A stretch of DNA of 64,000 bases, taken from positions 29,571,836 through 29,635,835 of the forward strand of contig CM065381.1 in NCBI GenBank assembly GCA_033060915.1, read 5' to 3'. This DNA comes from Euryodendron excelsum. Taxonomy: Eukaryota > Streptophyta > Magnoliopsida > Ericales > Pentaphylacaceae. The translations under genes and the position numbers were made by a program. Of this stretch, positions 57,414 to 64,000 are shown one piece after another (the first letter of the stretch is position 1; each line of letters opens with the position of its first letter). Below the pieces are notes generated by a model, which saw only the letters and a program-made list of their open reading frames with translations, did not search any database and was not told where the DNA came from.

Positions 57414-60400
57414 TGTCGCACCCAGATTTTTCGCACTCGAGGAATACACACACAAGTGGGAAAAATGCTGTACTTTCTCGTTAGAACTCACTCTCTTAGA
57501 AGAATGAGTGCGACTAAGTTTGAATTGAAAATTGGTTTGAATAAAGGGCTTTTAGAAAAAGATTGGAGTCACCACCTAACTTGATTAAGGTGAGTTAGGT
57601 CACCTAAAAACTAAGAATAATCTGAAGACTACACTTAGGGTTTTTGGAAAATGATTTTGAAAATATCTCCTCAAGAGAGGGTTTTTAAGAAAATAGGTTG
57701 TTTGGAAACCTTTGAAAAATATTTAGCCATTTTTGAAAAATAACTCCTTTTTGGTCTTTGAAATCAGTGATCTAGGTTTGGAGGTTGGTTACGTGTAGGG
57801 AAGACGCACTAAGCCATCACCCTACCCCGCCCTTTCGGTACTTAAATGCCAATTTACCCTAAATTCACCTATGAGAGTCTTCAACTAACAAACTGTCCAA
57901 TCCTATCCACTTTGAAAAACAATGTTTAAAAAAACATGATGCATGATATGCAAGTGCAAGAGAAAGACTTGATTTAAAACTAGATTCGGGAATGGAAGAA
58001 TTTGATTTGATTTTAGAAAAGAGATTTGAAAGGATAGATTTGAAATTAAAATTGAAAGAGATTTGAGAAAAGGGATTTGAAAATAGAAATTTGAAATTGA
58101 AAGTTTGAAAATAGATTGGAGATTTGAAAAGATTGTGGAATTTGAGATTTGAAAAATGTGGAGGAATTTGAAATTTGAAAGAAATTGTGACCGCACCTAT
58201 GAAGGTTGTCTACGTATCCTTTTGGAGGAATCAGGTCAGTTGTAGTTCGGATCGGAGTCCAATTGAAAATAGAAGAGTTGATTTGAAGAAAGAGATTGAA
58301 TTGGAAATTGAATTGGAAGATTTGGAAAGATTGGTTTTGAAAGACTCGGTTTTAGGAAACCTAGACTTAAGAACTTCAAAAAGAAGAATTGGATTTGACT
58401 TGAAAAGATTTTGAAAAAGAATTGACTTGAATATTAGACTTGGAAGATTTAGGAAATGATTGGATTTAGGAGGGGTTAGAATTAGGAAAGGTCCGATTTA
58501 GGAAAGTTTCAAATTTGGAAAGTTTTATTTTTGGAAAGTTTTGAATTAGGAAAGTTTCAACTTAGGAAAGTTTTGAATTAGGAAAGTTTCAACTTAGGAA
58601 AGTGTTATTTTAGGAAAGGTTTTGAAATTAGGAAGTTTTGAAAGTTGGAAAGTATAGAATTTGGAAAGTTTTGAAATAGGAAAGTTTTGAAAATTGGAAA
58701 GTTTTGAGTTTAGAAAGTTTTGAAATTTGGAAAGAATTGAAATTTGGAAAGTTTAAGATTTAGAAAGTTTTAGAGTTTGAATTTTAGAAAATCTTGAAAT
58801 TAGGAAAGGTTTGAATTTAGGAAAGGTTTGGAAACTTAGGTTTGAAAAGTTAAGATTTGAAAAGAGGGTAGAATTAGGAAAGGGTTGAATTTTAGAATTT
58901 TAGAAAAGATTTTTATGTTCAAGTTTTGGAAACTTAAGGTTTAGGAAAGTGGAGGATTATGAAGGATTCGATTTAGGAAAGATTTAGATTTTGAAATTTA
59001 AGGAAAGATTTAAACTTTAGGTTTAGGAAACTTATGGTTTAGGAAGGTAGGAAATTAGGAAGAAGTTGAATTAGGAAATGTTTGGATTAGGAAGGGGTTA
59101 AATTTGGCTTCTAAAAAAAAAAAGGTTTGATTTTGTTTCAAAAAACAGAGGATTGGATCTAGTTTCCTAAACGGGAAGATTGGATTTGGTCAAAGATTTG
59201 GAAAGGGAAGTTTTAGAAACTCTAAATTTGGAAAACTATAGTTTTAACTTAGAAAATAGATTTTGAAAATATGTATAGTTTTGATGTAGAAAACAAAAAG
59301 TTTTGGAAACCTAGATTTGGGGCAAAGTTTGAAAATCTTATTTTTGGAAAGAAGATTAGGATTTCCTAATTGTGAATTCTAGGGCTTGATTTGGGCTCTA
59401 AGGAAAGAGTTTTTAGAAAGTGCGTTTTTGGAAACGAAGGTTTTGGAAAGAAATCCTAGAGAGGAGTTTCTAGAGGAAAGATTTTGAAAAGAGAGTTTTT
59501 GGAAAGATTTTTGGGGAGAGTTTTTCTAGGAAAGAGATCTAGTGAACGTTTTTAGAAGGTGGACTTTGAAGAGTGCGTTTTGGAAAGAAGTTGAAAAAGG
59601 AGGTTTTGAAAAATAGATTTTTGGAAAGAGTTTTTGAAAACAATTTTGGAAAGAAGAATTTTTGGGAAGTATGTTGAAAAAGAGATTTTTAGGAAGAGAT
59701 TTTTGAAAAGAGAGCTTTTTGAAAAGTATAAAAACATCTCACTTTCCTAAAGCGATTCTAACCATAAAAAGGCTAAAACCACTTTAAGAAAGCGGTTTTG
59801 AAAACAACAAGATTTAAAAATATGGACCATATTGATCACTTTTAATGTAACACTTTCCTAAAGAAACCCTAGCCATGGAAATGCTAGAATCACCCTAGGA
59901 TTGTGATTTTGAAAACATGTTTTTGAAAAAGAGGATTTTGATGCAATTTTGAAAACGATTTTGAAAACGACTTTGAAAACAACTTTTGGAAGATGCAAGA
60001 TCGTGATATGCACAATGCAATTTTAGGGTCGTGAACATACAAGGTTAAGGCTTCACCACATAATCAAGGGGGCCGAACCCACGTGGTCTCTGGTTAGACT
60101 AGAAGAAAGCCCCCGACACAGTGACTCTCCAATAGTCTAATCCTACACATGGATCGGGAGTCCCCTTGTTTCAAGCATGCAAAGAAAGGGGGGAAAGAGA
60201 TGGGGGATTAAAATAGAAAAAACCCAAGTGGGCTAGGAAAGAGAAGATAGAGGGGGAAGTGCAGAAATTGAAATGGAGAACCCACCTTGTATCTTGTTTG
60301 TTTTGCGCGCCTTGCTTTCTTCGATCTTCGTCTTCGTCTTGATCTTCAATCTTCAAGAGCCGCCTTCAATCTTCAAACTTCAGATTACAACTCTTCGAGT

Positions 60401-61613
60401 CTTCGAAGGAGGGTTGAAGGTTAGTGTATGAGTGTTTGGGGGTGTGTATGAGTGTATAGGAGACTAGGGTTTAGTTTATGGTGGCTAAGGTTTGGAAAAC
60501 CTAGGAAAGCTAGGGTTTAGGAGGTGCTCGAGCTCTGTATATCGAAATATAGGATTTTTAGATTGAGTTTACGGACCCTTTTCATGCTGGAAGAGGCTTT
60601 ATATTTATAGAGGTTTGACAAACCTGGCGCCTGTTGCAGTGGCGCCAGGCCAAACTTTACACTAGTGGCGCCAGGCCAATTTTTGGCTTGGCGCACTACT
60701 AGTGGCGCCAGCCATTTAGAAAATATTTAAGGTTGGCAAGAAACGTATCTTTGACTAGATTTGGGCACCTGTACTAGTGATTACCATGCAATTTTTAGCC
60801 TAGCTTTACTAGGAGTGACTCTAGAAAGTCCGAGAATGATTTGAAGAGACCAGGAACAGCCCGAAAGGTTGGAAAAGAGCAGAAATACTTAAAATAGTAT
60901 CCTGGAGGTATTTGACTTGAAAAATGAGGATAAGATGGGTTAGAAAGGTTGACTGGGCCTTTAGGGGTAAAACGGTCAATCGGATCGGAAAACTGCCGGG
61001 ATAGACTCGAACTATCCCAGAAGAAGACTTGGAATTTGAAAACATTATTCAGAATGTTCCCAAAGGTAGCTGGTTTGATTCCCAGAGCCGATGTGGTCGG
61101 AAAAAGTAACCGGCCCACCAGGGGCAAAACGGTCATTTCGCACCGGGTTTGCCGGAACTGACTTGGAATGATCCGAAAAGGTAAAGGGAGGTTGAGAACA
61201 CTACAAAAAGCAGTCTCAGAAGGTTACCATCTCGGGGAATAAACTATCTCAAGAGAGGGATTGGAAAGGGGACTTACCGTCTTCGAAAAGACGTGCCTGA
61301 TTGGAACCGTCTCGAAGAATAAACTGTCTTGAGAAAGGGATTGGAAAGGGGACTTACCGTCTTTGAAAAGACGTGCCTGATTTGGAACCGTCTCGAGGAA
61401 TAAACTATCGAGAGAGAGGGATTGAAAAAGACAATGCCCCTAAGGGCATTTTGGTCATTTTGGCTCTATTTGGGCCTGGTGGGCCCGCGAAGCGATGGAC
61501 AGACGGGATTTGGACTTAAAAAGTTGGTTTCGATTGAAATATGCCTACAATGACTTGAACACAAGTCTGGAAGGAGTGTAGACTGCCGAGCGGTAAAAAA
61601 TGGGGTGCTTACA
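57414..61613 (-). mobile_element. Solo LTR F, antisense, inserted in the 3' LTR of element D
   Basis: Begins TGTCGCACCCAGATTTTTCG (reverse complement of an LTR 3' end) and ends 'aaaatggggtgcttaca'; 4200 bp, perfect GTCAC duplication. No PPT or PBS is attached, so it is a solo LTR. Its C-poor plus strand, TATA box, palindromes and hairpin units are the mirror image of LTRs A, D and E. Confidence 0.92.
60602..60609 (-). promoter_or_regulatory. TATA box of solo LTR F
   Basis: TATAAATA on the minus strand. Upstream (60625-60715) are three gtggcgcca/tggcgcc repeats forming palindromes. Confidence 0.7.
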
Positions 61614-61618
61614 GTCAC

Positions 61619-62337
61619 AACATTTTTCAAATTTCTATTTCCACAACCTTTTTCAAATCTCCAATTCCATAATCTATTTTTTGAATTTGAAATTTCTATT
61701 TCCAAATCTCTATTTCCAATTTCAATTCTATCCTTTCAAATCTCTTTTTATATCAAATCTATTCCCAAATCTATTTTCCAACTATCTTCTCTTGCATTTG
61801 CATATCATGCATCATGTCTTTTAAACATTCTTTTTTCTAAAGTGGATAAGATTGGTCATTTGTTAGGTGAAGACTCTCATAGGTGAATCTAGGGTAAATA
61901 GACATGTAGGTACCGCAAGGGCGGGGTAGGGTGATGGCTTAGTGTGTCTTCCCTACACGTAACCAACCTCCGAACCTAGATCGCTATTTTTGAAAGACCA
62001 AAAGGAGTTATTTTTCTAAAACTGGCTTAATATTTTCTAAAGGTTGCCAAACAACCTGTTTTCTTGAAAGCCCTCTCTTGAGGTAGTATTTTCAAAATTG
62101 TTTTCAAAAACCCTAAGTGTAGTTTTCGGATTATGCTTAGTTTTTAGGTGACCTAACTCACCTTAATCAAGTTAAATGGCGACTCCAAATCTTTTCCAAA
62201 AGCCCTATATTCAAATCTATTTTCAATTCAATCCTAGTCGCACTCCTTCTTCTAGGAGGGTGAGTTCTAATGAGAGAGTACAGAATTTTTCCCGCTTGTG
62301 TGTGTATTCCTCGAGTGCAAAAAATCTAGGCGCGACA
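61619..62337 (+). mobile_element. Element D 3' LTR, segment 2
   Basis: Continues 'aacatttttcaaatttc' exactly as the 5' LTR does at about 43500, and ends 'aaaatctaggcgcgaca'. Confidence 0.92.
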
Positions 62338-62342
62338 CACAT
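62338..62342. repeat. Target-site duplication of element D (right copy)
   Basis: CACAT, matching 25227-25231. Confidence 0.88.
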
Positions 62343-62879
62343 GTAGGACAAACACTACCAAAAGTTTTTTTTTTTTTTTTTTCATTCAAAAGATTTAATC
62401 ACCCCAAGCTTGCCAATATGTGCTAATCTTCTTTTTGAGGGTATAGTTACTTGCCGCTTTGTCAAGACGTCATTCGAAGGTCACTCTTTCGGCTTTGATA
62501 AGATATGTGATTGACCTTCATCCCTCACCCTTCTGTATTTTTTCTCTTTCTGCACTTTTTATTTTTCTCTCCCCTCTGTTTAGAGTCAGAGATTATTTCT
62601 ACTGAACATGGTGCTTGTGCTATCATTCCTTTCAAGTCGAGGGCATCACAAATCAAATCTATCCACAAGAATATAAAACAAAGGGGATAATCCAAAAATC
62701 ACTACTTAGTCCATCTTGAATCTATTTACATGACATGCAAGCTCTTGATTCAAACCAAAAATGACAAGCAAAATAGGATATAGAATAATAAAGGATAAAA
62801 AGAAAATGGACGAATCTAGGAAACATCCCTTTTCATTTTGGAACCTCTCAAACTTCTTCTATGATCTATTCGCGTTCTG
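62343..62879 (-). mobile_element. Internal region of element G, right of inserted element D
   Basis: Continuation of the sequence left of element D. No coding sequence recognised; poly-T run at about 62366-62382. On the element strand it lies downstream of gag. Confidence 0.6.
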
Positions 62880-64000
62880 GGTGCCAATGACCTTAGCGTC
62901 TATTAAATCTTTGATCTTGTGTTTCAGGATGAGATAGTGTTTAGTATCATACCCCTATCTTCCGGAATAGTACTCACAAACAAAAGTCAAGTTAAAGGTA
63001 GGGGCGATTCAATAATGGTGGGGCAGGTATTGGGGTTAGAAGGTTAGCTTGTAGGAGCTCATGGTAGGCCTTTGTTTGGGTGTAGGCTAGGGGGAAAAAT
63101 GCATGAGGTCGGCAAGCCTGCCTTTTGGGGTTGAGATGTTATTGGACTGCCATTGGCCTAGGAGTAGGTGCTTGAATAGCCATGGGGGTTTGAGATTGGT
63201 ATTGGGGGTGATATTATAGCAACTGAATAGACAAGATGGCAGATAGTTCTCCCTCCTTTCAGCCTATTTCCCATGCAGTGGGTACCTTTTTTTGTTAAGC
63301 TTGCAGAAAGTTCTTCAATTTTAGTATAGGGGTTAATGATCCTTCCACTTTTTAGGCCATTCTCTATCATCTCCCCTTGCATGATCAATTCTAAGAAGCT
63401 CCTCCCTATGCTTGTACAAAACTTTTCATAGTATATGCCTTGGAAGGTATGTATGAACAGTTGCACATACTCCTTCTCTTCTAAAGGGGGATTGACTAGT
63501 GATGCTGCTTCTCTCCACCTAAGGGCGTAACTTTTGAAGCTTTCTTTATCTCCTTTGCTCATTATCATCAAGGACCAATAGTCAGAAGTGAGGTCTGTGT
63601 TATGGCGATATTGGGCCTTGAATGCATTAACCAGCTCAACCGAGGTCGTGATCTTCCTTAAGTCAAGTCGGGCAAAACATTGCAAGATGGACACAATGAG
63701 ACCATGTTGGAACAATTACATAAGAAGCTTTGGATCGTTTCCATGACCATTCAATGCCCCAACATAAAGACGAAGGTGGGCAAGAGGGTTACCAGTGCCA
63801 TCATATTTTTGAAAGTCATGCATTTTGAACTTGGCAAGTCTTGGATGGTCTAGGAAGAAGCACAACTCATCATAGGATGCAAGCCCAAAGGTGTCGTGGC
63901 CATGGGGGCTTCGTACCGAATCTTCTAACCCTTGAATTTTCATACCAAGAGGGTCGAGGGAGGTTCTTTTCCTAGCAGGCGAGAGCAGTATGGTTTCCTT
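62880..64000 (-). pseudogene. Gag of element G, partial and broken
   Basis: Minus-strand homologue of the element D gag. The N-terminal side runs off the window edge (LLSP then LDPL.MKIQGLEDSVRS at 63990-63910). FDFQKYDG-like and HLRLYVGALNGH blocks end in a stop at about 63713, where D has CAG. It continues with FARLDLRKIT, YALRWREAASLVNPPLEEKE and HTFQGIYYEKF to about 63300, where it shifts frame. Remains of the knuckle region (CEYYSGR, stop, GYDTKHYLILKHKIKDLID) are at about 62975-62905. Orientation matches LTR B, so both belong to one element inserted in reverse. Its PBS and 5' LTR should lie beyond 64000. Confidence 0.85.

Larger units (their letters stand above)
25232..62337 (+). mobile_element. 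Element D: structurally complete giant-LTR Ty3/gypsy element with three nested insertions
   Basis: Bounded by TGTAAG...GCGACA LTR ends and a perfect CACAT duplication. The 5' LTR is split in three (25232-26502, 31788-32325, 40877-44252) by solo LTR A and by a pararetrovirus. The internal region is 44253-53103 (PBS, leader, gag, pol-less spacer, antisense PMD gene, PPT). The 3' LTR is split in two (53104-57413, 61619-62337) by solo LTR F. Without the insertions the element is about 19 kb with LTRs of about 5.0-5.1 kb. LTR size, gag type and PBS suggest the Tat/Ogre clade, but with no RT present this cannot be confirmed. The LTR copies differ at many positions, so the insertion is old. Confidence 0.88.

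Overview
This window is nuclear DNA from a flowering plant, most likely a eudicot. It is dominated by nested LTR retrotransposons and one integrated plant pararetrovirus. Two intact-looking host genes lie in the left quarter: a wound-induced DUF3774 peptide (3902-4192) and a small secreted LysM protein with one intron (11015-11434). No species can be named from sequence alone.

Layout. 1-1913 is the end of an old giant-LTR element. 1914-11758 is AT-rich host DNA holding the two genes, an MLH1-like exon fragment and a few repeat remnants. 11759-13541 is a solo Ty1/copia-type LTR with a perfect TTAAG duplication. 13586-14078 is a Tourist/Harbinger-like MITE with a TTA duplication. From about 14925 to the right edge the window is one nest of related Ty3/gypsy elements with 4-5.3 kb LTRs (Tat/Ogre-like by LTR size, gag type and PBS). 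Outermost is reverse element H (LTR remnant, PPT, internal region to 18474). Reverse element G is inserted in H (3' LTR 18475-22571; internal 22572-25226, resuming at 62343; gag running off the window at 64000). Forward element D is inserted in G (25232-62337, perfect CACAT duplication). Inside D's 5' LTR sit a 5.3 kb solo LTR (A, 26503-31787) and an 8.55 kb endogenous pararetrovirus (32326-40876). Inside D's 3' LTR sits a reverse solo LTR (F, 57414-61613) with a perfect GTCAC duplication.

Element D keeps its PBS, a gag frame broken only by stop codons, and its PPT. It has no recognisable protease, reverse transcriptase or integrase, so it looks non-autonomous. Between gag and the 3' LTR it carries an antisense plant-mobile-domain (PMD) gene that still shows introns. 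Element H carries the same antisense gene at the same place, cut by the insertion of G. An intron-bearing host-type gene fixed in antisense inside a retrotransposon family, with a palindromic module near it that also sits at the LTR promoters, is the most unusual feature here.

The pararetrovirus has a movement/coat/protease/RT/RNase H order in one frame plus a second ORF, resembling petuviruses and florendoviruses. It is split into two head-to-head halves that share a 1.12 kb inverted repeat. The left half (minus strand) runs RNase H end, ORF2, promoter, initiator-tRNA-Met PBS, movement protein and coat start. The right half (plus strand) runs movement-protein end, coat, protease and RT, and is cut off inside RT. 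It is decayed by stops and frameshifts.
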